The notes below the pieces were generated by a model. The model was not told the DNA's origin, ran no database searches, and was given only the letters and a program-made list of their open reading frames with translations. A DNA stretch of 64,000 nucleotides from Thermoleophilia bacterium (GTDB lineage: Bacteria > Actinomycetota > Thermoleophilia > Miltoncostaeales > Miltoncostaeaceae): NCBI GenBank assembly GCA_020848615.1, contig JADLHW010000112.1, forward strand, positions 1-64,000. The letters are read 5' to 3'. A program made the position numbers and the translations under genes. Every line of letters starts with the position of its first letter. Position 1 is the stretch's first letter. This document shows, piece after piece, positions 33,801-40,677 of the stretch.

Positions 33801-35596
33801 CAGACACGTCCGCCGGGGAGGGTCGCGACATCCACCAGGGCGTCCAGGAACGCGCCGCGCTCATCCGGCTCCGCGAGCGTGAAGACCTCCTCGAACTGGT
33901 CCACGAGCAGCAGGATGCGGGCATCGCTGCCATCCGCCGGCAGGGTGTCCTCGAGGGCGCGGCGGAGCGCGGACGGGTCCGTCCCCAGCGCTCCGGCCTG
34001 GGGACGGTCGCGCAGCGAGACCAGCGGCGCGACGGCCGCCGACAGGGCGGCGAGGGGCCGGGTGCCCGGCGCGAACGCGGCGATGCGCCAGTCGGTGCCC
34101 GCGGGGTCCTCGCGCAGCGCGGGCAGCAGTCCCGCGTGGAGCAGGGACGTCTTGCCGCTGCCTGAGGGAGCGACCACGGCGAGGAACCGGCGGCCGCGGA
34201 GGCGCTCCAGCAGCATCGCGACCTCGTCCTCGCGCCCCACGAACACCCCCGCGTCCCGCTCCCCGAACGGCGCGAGGCCGGGGTAGGGGCTCACGTCGGA
34301 GACGCCGTCGCCCGGTGGCGGCGGCGGCTCCTCGCGAACCAGGCGGACGAGCTCCCGGCGGCCGTCGCGATCGGCGGTGCCGAGGCGCAGGTCCGCCCAC
34401 CGGCGGCCCGCGAGGAACGCCATGCCGGGGCCGAAGGGATCGGGGCACCCGGGCAGCAGGGCCGCCCCGATGCGGTACGCGCGGTCACGGAGGGCCACGT
34501 CCTGGGCGATCGACAGGGGCTCCCGGGCCCAGTCGCCCAGGCCCTGTGCTCCCACCAGCACCACGCAGGACGCCGACGCCCGGAGCGCCTCCGCGATGTC
34601 GTCGGCGCCCGGGGACGGCTCCCACACCTCCAGCCCCGCGCCCCGCAGGGCGGACCGCAGCTCCGCGGCCGCGGCGGCATCGGCGGGGTGGTGCACCAGG
34701 ACGGCGTCGAACCGCAGCGCCGCAAGGGCGTCCGCGAACGCACGGGCGGACGGGAAGCGGTCGTCCGGGCGCTTCGCCATCGCCCGCGCCACCAGGGCGT
34801 CGAACCCGGCGGGGACGCCGGGCGCCGTCTCCGAGACCCGCGGGGGCGCCTGCGTGAGGTGGGCGATCTGCGCGGCCTGCTCATCGCGCGTCGAGAACGG
34901 CACGCGGCCGGTGAGCGCCTGGAACATCACGCATCCCAGGGCGTAGACGTCGGTGCGCGCGTCCAGCGTCCCGCCGCGGATCTGCTCGGGCGCCAGGTAG
35001 GCCAGCGTCCCGGCCCAGCGTCCGCCCGCCGCGTTCGACACGAAGCGTGTCGCCAGGCCGAAGTCCGACAGGTAGGCGGTGTCGTCGTCGGCGCCCACCA
35101 GGATGTTCGCCGGCTTGACGTCGCGGTGGATGAGGCCGCGGCGGTGCGCCGCGTCCAGCGCCGCGGCGACCTGGCCCACGATGCGGGCCGCCTGGGCCGG
35201 GGAGATGCGGCCCCGGCGCGCGAGGAGGTCGGCCAGGCTCTCGCCCTCCACCAGACGCATCGCGATGTACAGGCGGTGGGCGTCCTCGTCGGCGCGGTAC
35301 ACCGGGATGACGTTGGGATGCTCGATCGCCGCCGCAGCGCGGGACTCGCGCAGGAACATCTCCCGGAAGCGCGGGTCGCGCGCGTACTCCGGCGCGATGA
35401 CCTTCAGGGCCACCCAGCGGTCGAGCTGCTCGTCGCGTGCCCGGAAGACGACGCCCATCCCGCCGGAGCCCGCGATCGACTCGATGCGGTACGTGCCGAT
35501 GCGGTCTCCCATCTCCGGGACGGGGACCGCGGCGCCGTCCGGAGGGCCGGCCGACGCCTCGATCGTCTGGTCGGTCGTCGGGGCGTCTGCGCTCAT
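30857..35596 (-). CDS. Ser/Thr kinase-TIR-nSTAND-WD40 fusion protein
   Basis: A 1579-residue multidomain protein. Residues 34-295 are a PknB-like kinase with intact GSGGMGVVF loop, VALKVI lysine, LIHRDVKPAN and SDFGLA. Residues 296-425 are TIR-like (RFDAVLVHHPADAA; glutamate E359 in DWAREPL at the NADase position). From 436 an nSTAND NTPase begins SPYPGLAPF, with P-loop APSGSGKTSLL and acidic ILLLVDQFEEVF. A single membrane helix (IAMAALAAGVIAVGGAAGYA) precedes about 600 residues of WD40 repeats. I chose the ATG at 35596, which leaves 146 bases to the divergent gene; a GTG at 35671 is possible. Its stop overlaps an ATG of the RiPP precursor frame. It is probably a stimulus-triggered signalling or immune protein. 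Confidence 0.88.
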   Translation of the reverse strand: MSADAPTTDQTIEASAGPPDGAAVPVPEMGDRIGTYRIESIAGSGGMGVVFRARDEQLDRWVALKVIAPEYARDPRFREMFLRESRAAAAIEHPNVIPVYRADEDAHRLYIAMRLVEGESLADLLARRGRISPAQAARIVGQVAAALDAAHRRGLIHRDVKPANILVGADDDTAYLSDFGLATRFVSNAAGGRWAGTLAYLAPEQIRGGTLDARTDVYALGCVMFQALTGRVPFSTRDEQAAQIAHLTQAPPRVSETAPGVPAGFDALVARAMAKRPDDRFPSARAFADALAALRFDAVLVHHPADAAAAAELRSALRGAGLEVWEPSPGADDIAEALRASASCVVLVGAQGLGDWAREPLSIAQDVALRDRAYRIGAALLPGCPDPFGPGMAFLAGRRWADLRLGTADRDGRRELVRLVREEPPPPPGDGVSDVSPYPGLAPFGERDAGVFVGREDEVAMLLERLRGRRFLAVVAPSGSGKTSLLHAGLLPALREDPAGTDWRIAAFAPGTRPLAALSAAVAPLVSLRDRPQAGALGTDPSALRRALEDTLPADGSDARILLLVDQFEEVFTLAEPDERGAFLDALVDVATLPGGRVWVVAAMRADFYQHCAEHGALRDLVASNQFLLGPMGPAALRRAIEVPARRSGLVLETGLTRHILNDLAGRPGALPLLQHLLLELWHRRRGRELTLEAYAASGGVEGALARRADTVHAELTPQQQALARRILLRLTQPGEGTEDTRRRAELRELVTDPAEHADVDAVVGAFTAARLLTTSRDASTGRPTVEVAHEALIRGWPRLRRWIADEREALVAQHRLTQAADEWERADRDEGHVYRGARLAAWRERDRAALNDRERGFLAASEQREGREALARRRRTRIAMAALAAGVIAVGGAAGYARLQRNDAVGARAVAQSRQLAANARDQVARDPELGVLLAQAAMDADPTPDARWALRQTVFTSPVVAGFRIAGGAVRLAVSRDGTLLLTGSIDGVVRKFDLATGRATGTLPGDASFVLGLDVDATGSRYAVTSGSTADTWPQRVEVRTVEGGRLLRSVRVANARSAAISPDGRLVASAGADGAVTVWRVDGTAPGRVIGRMPGEAIGLAFSRDGSHVGAGGSRGETHGVIGVWRSDGGGGRTAPVENPGGGVAFAPDGETVAVTGFSTPDLYRWRWADASAAPANARTDVPVLGVAWSPDGRWIATTATDGGVSVRPAGGGEAIVVLQGHKGQAFAVAFAGGPDRLVTVGEDGVRRWVWSRGVPERVDIRSGEAGAGEGRRLAISDDGAVTAMLPDGRIAHWPAGSGAERTVTDAGTGGAVNDGVLGPGGTPLAWTSPSGGLAITRAGGGAPFSRPGFWSGVDVTPDGRTAVAGKDVGQVIRWRRDGSAPPVIVGRLPTGTNSLRISADGSTILGADFTGRLIAWHAGTAVRMTGHTGSVPTVDVTADGSIAASGSGDRTVRVWDTRTGRQLAVLRGHAGPIEGSVEFSGDARTLASAATDGVRLWDWRGGGALLALPVERPNDAAVSDDGTWVATVVPRRGFYRLLRWRCDVCGPISDVERLAVERVTRALSEGEREQFGIR

Positions 35597-35742
35597 GAAG
35601 CTGCGGAATCCTTCCCGGTCGTCCCTCGCGTGCGGCGACTCTACGACGGGCCCGGGGCTCATGAACAGCACCCCCAGGTGCGTGGCGACGGGTACCCCCG
35701 GTAGATTCCGAGACGGATCGTGGCCCGTAGGGGAGGGACGAC

Positions 35743-36411
35743 GTGGGGGAGGACGGGGACCGGCCTGGCGACCTGATGCGCCGCCAAGAGGCCGAGCGCG
35801 CCGGCTGGCCGTTCCTCGTGCTGCGGGACGGTGAGGGGGCCCAGCGGATCATCCGCCTCGGGGACGCCACCGAGCGCGTCGTGATGGGGCGGCGGCCGAC
35901 GTGCGACCTGGCCCTGGAATGGGACACCCGGGTGTCGCGGGTGCACGCCAAGCTCGAGCGCGTGGCCGGTGAGTGGGCCCTCGTCGACGACGGACTGTCG
36001 CGCAACGGCACGTTCGTGAACGGCAACCGCGTCACCGCCCAGCACCGCCTGAGCGACCGCGACGTGATGCGCCTCGGTCACACCTACATCCAGTTCCGGT
36101 CGCCGGGGGCCGCGGAACAGCCCACCATGCCCGGCTCCGAGCCCGTGACGCCCGACCACATCACCGAGGCCAAGCGGCGCGTGCTGCTCGCCCTGTGCCG
36201 GCCACTGCTCGCCGAGCCGGGGAGGCTCGGCATCCCGGCCACCAACGAGCAGATCTCCGCGGAGCTCCACCTGTCCGTGGAGGCGGTGAAGGCGCACCTG
36301 CGGGACCTGTACCGGCGGTTCGACATCGGCGACCTCCCGCAGAACGAAAAGCGCACGCGCCTGGCCCGGCTCGCCATGCAGGCGGGCCTGGTGCGGCCGG
36401 GCGACGTGTGA
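35743..36411 (+). CDS. FHA domain protein with C-terminal HTH
   Basis: A 222-residue protein. The FHA domain at about 25-115 keeps its phospho-threonine-binding residues: GRRPTCD (R50/R51), VSRVHAKLE (S65, R66, H68) and GLSRNGTFVNG (N88). Residues 140-222 form a helical domain with NEQISAELHLSVEAVKAHL, a helix-turn-helix recognition unit like those of LuxR-type regulators. It is transcribed divergently from the Ser/Thr kinase across 146 bases. I infer that the kinase phosphorylates a Thr docked by this regulator, which then acts on DNA. GTG start with GGGAGGG upstream. Confidence 0.85.
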   Translation: MGEDGDRPGDLMRRQEAERAGWPFLVLRDGEGAQRIIRLGDATERVVMGRRPTCDLALEWDTRVSRVHAKLERVAGEWALVDDGLSRNGTFVNGNRVTAQHRLSDRDVMRLGHTYIQFRSPGAAEQPTMPGSEPVTPDHITEAKRRVLLALCRPLLAEPGRLGIPATNEQISAELHLSVEAVKAHLRDLYRRFDIGDLPQNEKRTRLARLAMQAGLVRPGDV

Positions 36412-36577
36412 CGGGTCCCTGAAGGGGCGGCGTCCCGGCGGTCGCCCGTCGTGGATCGTGCCCCGTGAGGGGAGGCGGCCGCTGCCGCCGGTGACGCCGC
36501 CCGCAGTCTCCCGCCGTGCGCGGGCGCCGGGCCACCCACCCAGGGTGTGACCGGGGCTACCCCCGCGTGCCGGATTT

Positions 36578-36607
36578 CCTCACAAAGTGAGGCCTGAGGC
36601 TCACAAA
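36578..36607. promoter_or_regulatory. CTCACAAA direct repeats with alternative hairpins
   Basis: CCTCAC-AAA-GTGAGG forms one hairpin, and the same GTGAG arm can pair instead with a following CTCAC (GTGAG-N8-CTCAC). The two CTCACAAA copies are spaced by two helical turns, which suits a dimeric regulator on one face of DNA. No known regulator consensus is matched. Confidence 0.4.
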
Positions 36608-36667
36608 TCCGTGCACCGGGCCCCGCCGTCTTCACTTATCGCGACGCCGGGCCCCGCGCCATCACAC

Positions 36668-36697
36668 CTCGCACGAAGGTGCTTACGAAGGTGCGAG
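36668..36697. repeat. ACGAAGGTGC direct repeats inside a CTCGCAC/GTGCGAG inverted repeat
   Basis: Two identical 10-bp units start 12 bases apart, and the outer 7-bp arms are perfect complements. It lies about 105 bases before the RTX-repeat gene start, so an operator or a 5'-leader structure are both possible. Confidence 0.4.
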
Positions 36698-36801
36698 AGC
36701 TTCGAACACCGGCACGCCGGATTCCCTCATGTGCCCGCCGGAGATTGGGGACGCACACGAAAAGGCGCCCCCGCGCACCCACGGACACCAAAGGACGCAC
36801 G

Positions 36802-37485
36802 ATGAAGCTCCGCACCCTCCTCCTCGGCACCGCGGCAACCCTCGCCCTCGCCGCGCCCATCGCCTCCGCCGCCGTCATCGACGGCACCGACGGGGCCGAC
36901 CTGCTGCGCGGGACCCGCGCCGCCGACACGATCTCCGGCAAGGCCGGGGACGACCTGATGTTCGGCTGGACCGGCGCCGACGTCATGCTCGGCAACAGCG
37001 GGAGCGACGTGATCTTCGGCGGCCGCGGCCTCGACACGATCCTCGGCGGCGCCGACAACGATGTGATCTCCTCCGGCCCGCAGCGCGACGTGGTGCTGGG
37101 CCAGCAGGGCAACGACGTCATCCTCGGCGGGTTCGGGAGCGACGTCCTGTCCGGCGGCTCCGACAACGACCGCCTGGTGAGCGCCCAGGGCTACGACACC
37201 CTGTACGCCGGCCCCGGCGAGGACGTGCTGATGGGCGGCCGCGGCAACGACGTGCTGTTCGCCCGCTACCCCGACAACCAGCGCGACCTGCTCGACTGCG
37301 GCCCCGGGCGCGACGTGGCGTACGCCCGCTCGGAGGACACGGTCCTGGCGAACTGCGAGCGCGTGGTCATCCTGCCGTCGACCAGCAAGCTCACGGACCC
37401 GTCGGACGAGGACACCCCGCCGCCGGCGCTCACCAAGCGCGGTGACGACCGCCCCACCGCCACGAACGACGCCGAGTCGGAGTAA
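36802..37485 (+). CDS. Secreted RTX-type calcium-binding repeat protein
   Basis: A 227-residue protein with a cleavable signal peptide (MKLRTLLLGTAATLALA, probable cut after ASA at about 24). Residues 27-170 carry about eight hemolysin-type nonapeptide repeats of the GGxGxDxhx pattern, such as GGADNDVIS, GGFGSDVLSGG, AGPGEDVLMGG and GRGNDVLFA, which bind calcium in a beta-roll. Two cysteines near the end (DLLDCGPGRD and LANCERV) could form a disulfide cap. A Pro/Thr-rich acidic tail follows. No catalytic domain is attached. It is probably a surface or extracellular structural protein. Confidence 0.85.
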   Translation: MKLRTLLLGTAATLALAAPIASAAVIDGTDGADLLRGTRAADTISGKAGDDLMFGWTGADVMLGNSGSDVIFGGRGLDTILGGADNDVISSGPQRDVVLGQQGNDVILGGFGSDVLSGGSDNDRLVSAQGYDTLYAGPGEDVLMGGRGNDVLFARYPDNQRDLLDCGPGRDVAYARSEDTVLANCERVVILPSTSKLTDPSDEDTPPPALTKRGDDRPTATNDAESE

Positions 37486-37550
37486 CCCGGCGAGGGTTCC
37501 CCGCGCCGCCGGTCTCCGGCACGGGACCGGGCGGGCGCCGGGGGAGGCCC

Positions 37551-37572
37551 GGGCGGACAGGGACGTCCGCCC
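37551..37572. terminator. Hairpin between convergent RTX and MoaD-like genes
   Basis: GGGCGGAC and GTCCGCCC form a perfect 8-bp stem with a 6-base loop. It lies midway between two convergent stops and could terminate both transcripts. Confidence 0.5.
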
Positions 37573-37603
37573 ACGGGCACGCCCGCGGCATGACGCCGCG
37601 GGC

Positions 37604-37846
37604 TCAGCCGCCGGCGACGGGCGTGAGGACCGCGAGGTCCTCCCCGTCCGCCAGCGGCCGGTCCGGGGGCACGAGGCGTCCGGCGACCGCCACCGCCAGG
37701 CCGGCGGACCCCACGACGCCGGCCTCGGCGGCGAGCCGTTCCAGCAGGTCCGCCACCGTCGACCCCGACGGCATCGCGATGTCCCGGCGCGGGCCGAGCC
37801 GCGCCGCGAGCACGCCGTTGAACCGCACCCGGACGGCGACCTGCAC
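37604..37846 (-). CDS. MoaD/ThiS-like sulfur carrier protein
   Basis: An 80-residue beta-grasp protein ending in the diagnostic Gly-Gly (TPVAGG). The family is thiocarboxylated at that C-terminus and passes sulfur to molybdopterin, thiazole or other products. The central STVADLLERLA helix and RPLADGEDLAVL loop are standard. It starts five bases after the formamidase stop, so the two form an operon. No E1-like activating enzyme is nearby, and the pathway served is unknown. Confidence 0.82.
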   Translation of the reverse strand: MQVAVRVRFNGVLAARLGPRRDIAMPSGSTVADLLERLAAEAGVVGSAGLAVAVAGRLVPPDRPLADGEDLAVLTPVAGG

Positions 37847-37851
37847 CGGCG

Positions 37852-39171
37852 TCAGCCCCGTCCGTACTGCTCACGCGCCAGGCGGCCCAGGCCCACGCGG
37901 TCCAGGGCCGCGGTGGGCGCCCGGAACGTGACCTGCACCACGCCGGGCGCGCGCCCGATCTCGATGGCGCCGGAGATCGTGGCGCGGTTCTTCACCTCCG
38001 GGACCGTCATCCCCAGCAGGTCGGCGGCCCGCTGCAGGCCGTTGTCGATCGCGGAGTTCATGTCCGGACCGGTCCCCACCACCGAGACCGGCAGGCTGTC
38101 CTCCGGCGCGGCGACGCCCCACCGGGCGGCGAGCGCCGCGGCGGCCGCCGCCTCGCCGGCGCTGAGCGGACGGGCGAGGAACGGCAGGTCCTCGGCCGGC
38201 GGCAGCACGATCGGCCCGTCGATGCCGAGGCCCTTGATGAGGTGCACCTGAAGGGTCACGGTGCCCGACACGTCGCAGGTGTGGCCGGCGATCTCACCGT
38301 CGCCCTGCAGGGCGTGCATGTCGCCCATGTACACGCCGCCACCGGGGATCTTCACCGGGCAGATCACCACGGCCCCGGCGCGCACCGCGTCGATGTCCAT
38401 GTGCCCGTCGGTGCGCTTCGCCAGCTGCTCGGGGGTGAGCGCCCGGCTGTGCGGCGCGCCCAGGAGGAACGCCCCGAAGTCGCCGGCGTTGTGGGAGTCC
38501 GGGAGGTCGACGGCCGGCATGGTCCCCAGCTGCCCCATGAACGGCCGCAGCCGCGCGACCACGCCCACCAGGTCGTGCGGGGCGAACAGCAGGATCGGGT
38601 TCTGGACCGAGTTGCCCGGCAGCGCGGCGTACCGAGCGGCGTCGTGCGCGAACGCCTCCGCCTGGTCCCGGCCGACGGTGACGCCGAGGTTCCGGTCGTC
38701 GTCGAACGCGATGGTGTAGCCGTTGGTGAACGCGAACGGCGCCGCGGGCGCGCCGCAGTTCGCGCACCGCACGCAGTCCGGTCCGATGCCCTCCACCACG
38801 GTGGGCTCGTCGGCGGTCCCGCAGCCGGCGCACACCTTCGCGCAGTAGGGGTCGCCGTTGAACCGGCCCTCCACGAAGCGGTCGTTCCCCGACGCCGTCG
38901 CGAGCGAGGTCACCGTGATGTCCCGGATGCGGATCGCGATCGCGTCGCCGGGCTCCGCGCCCTCGACCGCCACCGGCAGGGTCACCTCGTGCCCGCCCTT
39001 GATGCTCGGCGTGATCATGGGTCCCCAGCAGCCCGGCGCGGTGTTGGCCACGATGTGGCCGCCGTCCCTCACCGTGCCCGCGACCTCCGCGGACGGGCCG
39101 ATGATCCCATCGGTGAAGCGGTCCACGAACACGGTCTCCGAGGCCGTGGCGGTGCGTTCGGTGGTCGCCAT
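37852..39171 (-). CDS. Acetamidase/formamidase family protein
   Basis: A 439-residue FmdA/AmdA-type amidase that hydrolyses formamide or short amides to ammonia and the acid. Family motifs seen are IVANTAPGCWGPMI, VYMGDMHALQGDGE and the DGHMDID loop. Residues about 110-145 hold a four-cysteine cluster (CAGCG and CVRCANCGAP) that looks like a zinc finger inserted in the N-terminal half and is not in the short bacterial amidases I know. GAAGGAG lies five bases before the ATG. It is followed by a MoaD-like gene. Confidence 0.85.
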   Translation of the reverse strand: MATTERTATASETVFVDRFTDGIIGPSAEVAGTVRDGGHIVANTAPGCWGPMITPSIKGGHEVTLPVAVEGAEPGDAIAIRIRDITVTSLATASGNDRFVEGRFNGDPYCAKVCAGCGTADEPTVVEGIGPDCVRCANCGAPAAPFAFTNGYTIAFDDDRNLGVTVGRDQAEAFAHDAARYAALPGNSVQNPILLFAPHDLVGVVARLRPFMGQLGTMPAVDLPDSHNAGDFGAFLLGAPHSRALTPEQLAKRTDGHMDIDAVRAGAVVICPVKIPGGGVYMGDMHALQGDGEIAGHTCDVSGTVTLQVHLIKGLGIDGPIVLPPAEDLPFLARPLSAGEAAAAAALAARWGVAAPEDSLPVSVVGTGPDMNSAIDNGLQRAADLLGMTVPEVKNRATISGAIEIGRAPGVVQVTFRAPTAALDRVGLGRLAREQYGRG

Positions 39172-39385
39172 CGCTGCTCCTTCGGGCGTGGTCAGTCCGG
39201 TCGCGCGAACGTACCACCGGCCGCATGGACGCGGACACCCGCCCGCGTCCGCCCCGGCGGGTCGCCGGGGGCGCCGGAGCGGGACCCAGGGGCGGAAGAC
39301 GCTCCTGGGGTGGGCGCCGTTCGTCGCGGCCCTGGTCGGTGCGGGCGGGCCTCCTGCGCGCGCGGCGGTCCCGGCGGTCCGGTGA

Positions 39386-40174
39386 TCAGGCGTGCCGCCA
39401 CACGGGGGCGCGCTTCTCCAGGAACGCGCAGATCCCCTCCCGCGCGTCCGCCATCGCGGCGTTCGCGACCATCACCCCGGAGGCGTACTCGTACGCCTCG
39501 GCGACGGGCAGCTCGACCTGCCGGTGGAACGCCCGCTTGCCGATGCCGACCACCGGCCGGCTGGCCTCCGCGATCCGCGTGGCGAGCGCCATCGCGGCGT
39601 CCATCACCTCGTCCGCCGGCACGACGCGGTTCACCAGGCCCTCCGCGCGTGCGCGCTCCGCGTCGATGGGGTCGCCGGTCAGCAGCATCTCCATCGCCGT
39701 CTTGCGGCCCACCGCGCGGCTGAGGGCCACCATGGGCGTGGAGCAGAACAGGCCGATGCGCACCCCCGGGGTCGCGAAACGGGCGTCGTGGGCGGCCACC
39801 ACCAGGTCGCAGGTCGCCGCGAGCTGGCATCCGGCGGCCGTCGCGATGCCGCGGACCGCCGCGATCACCGGCTGCGGGATCTCCTGGATCACGGTCATGA
39901 GCCGCGTGCACACCCGGAACTCCTCCTCCAGGAACGCGGCGTCCGCGTCGCGCATCTCCGCCAGGTCGTGCCCGGCGCTGAACGCCGGGCCGTTGCCGGC
40001 GAGCACGACCGCCGCACAGTCCGGGCCGGCCGACACCGCCTCGAAGGCGGCGGTGAGCTCCCGCATGTGCGGGACCGACAGGGCGTTGCGCCGCTCCGGG
40101 CGGTTCATCGTGATCACCGCGACGGGCCCCGCGGCCTCCACCAGGATGTGCTCGAACTGCGGTGCACCGGCCAT
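39386..40174 (-). CDS. Enoyl-CoA hydratase/isomerase family protein
   Basis: A 262-residue crotonase-fold protein. The CoA-oxyanion segments are FSAGHDLAEM (first strand loop) and ATAAGCQLAATCDLVVA (second). The Glu usually found at the catalytic position after the second oxyanion helix is replaced in this region by residues of the TPGVRIGLFCST stretch, which resembles ECHDC3-like members rather than classical FadB hydratases. It therefore may not hydrate enoyl-CoA. It is a single gene, and the 214 bases upstream (to the formamidase gene) hold no ORF I trust. Confidence 0.85.
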   Translation of the reverse strand: MAGAPQFEHILVEAAGPVAVITMNRPERRNALSVPHMRELTAAFEAVSAGPDCAAVVLAGNGPAFSAGHDLAEMRDADAAFLEEEFRVCTRLMTVIQEIPQPVIAAVRGIATAAGCQLAATCDLVVAAHDARFATPGVRIGLFCSTPMVALSRAVGRKTAMEMLLTGDPIDAERARAEGLVNRVVPADEVMDAAMALATRIAEASRPVVGIGKRAFHRQVELPVAEAYEYASGVMVANAAMADAREGICAFLEKRAPVWRHA

Positions 40175-40209
40175 GCGGACGCCTCCGTGACTCGTGGTTG
40201 CCGCGCACG

Positions 40210-40605
40210 CTACCGCCGCGGCCCGCCGGGCGGGGGAGCCGGTCCTAGGAGCCTGTCGTAGAAGTGCGTGGGCCGGTCAGTTGAGGCAGAGCTCACCGGT
40301 CCACACGCTCGGGTTGGCATCCGGTGCGGGTGCCGCCGGTTGGGCTTGGGCGGCTGGCGGGCCGGCGGCCTGTCTTTGGGCGGTGCCGGTTGGCTGACCG
40401 GGCGCTTGAGGTTGATGGCGGCCGCCGCCAGCAGCAGCAGTCCTAACACGCTGATCCCGACGAACTGCAGCAGCAGCCGCCGCGTGGACAGGCGGGGGAG
40501 CCGCAGCCGCGAGCCGTCGTGCGTGCGGGCGGCGCGCCGCTGCCCCACGCGGTGCTCGGTGCGGTCGGTCCCGGCGCGCTCCCGAGGCGGCTGCGTCGTC
40601 GCCAT
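40210..40605 (-). CDS. Hypothetical single-span membrane protein (possible frameshift at the 3' end)
   Basis: A basic N-terminal region (RRAARTHDGSRLRLPRL) precedes one hydrophobic helix (LLLQFVGISVLGLLLLAAAA) and a Pro/Lys-rich tail. The annotated frame ends in a tail with little sense. In another frame the same DNA ends PDANPSVWTGELCLN and then a stop, which looks more like a real C-terminus. Either a frameshift or a sequencing error in the Pro-rich stretch is possible. I take the ATG at 40605. No family is recognised. Confidence 0.45.
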   Translation of the reverse strand: MATTQPPRERAGTDRTEHRVGQRRAARTHDGSRLRLPRLSTRRLLLQFVGISVLGLLLLAAAAINLKRPVSQPAPPKDRPPARQPPKPNRRHPHRMPTRACGPVSSASTDRPTHFYDRLLGPAPPPGGPRR

Positions 40606-40677
40606 CCGCGGATGATCCGCCACCGGGACGGGATCGGCTCTTGCCCAATGGTCGGAGGCGGGGGCGTATCCCCCGCC

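Larger units (their letters stand above)
36412..36801. other. Non-coding gap with repeat elements before the RTX gene
   Basis: This 390-base stretch has no convincing ORF and is locally less GC-rich than its neighbours. It holds two CTCACAAA boxes (36579-36586 and 36600-36607) 21 bases apart, within overlapping inverted repeats. Further on, ACGAAGGTGC occurs twice (36673-36682 and 36685-36694), framed by CTCGCAC and GTGCGAG. It probably contains the promoter and operators of the RTX-repeat gene and the end of the FHA-HTH transcript. Confidence 0.6.

Noticed and set aside
36587-36805. 72-residue ORF in the gap before the RTX gene
   Set aside because: Composition is not protein-like, no ribosome site is present, and it runs over the candidate regulatory repeats.
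39172-39385. A small gene between the formamidase and hydratase genes
   Set aside because: The open frames here are Arg/Gly/Pro-rich in all readings and lack a ribosome site.
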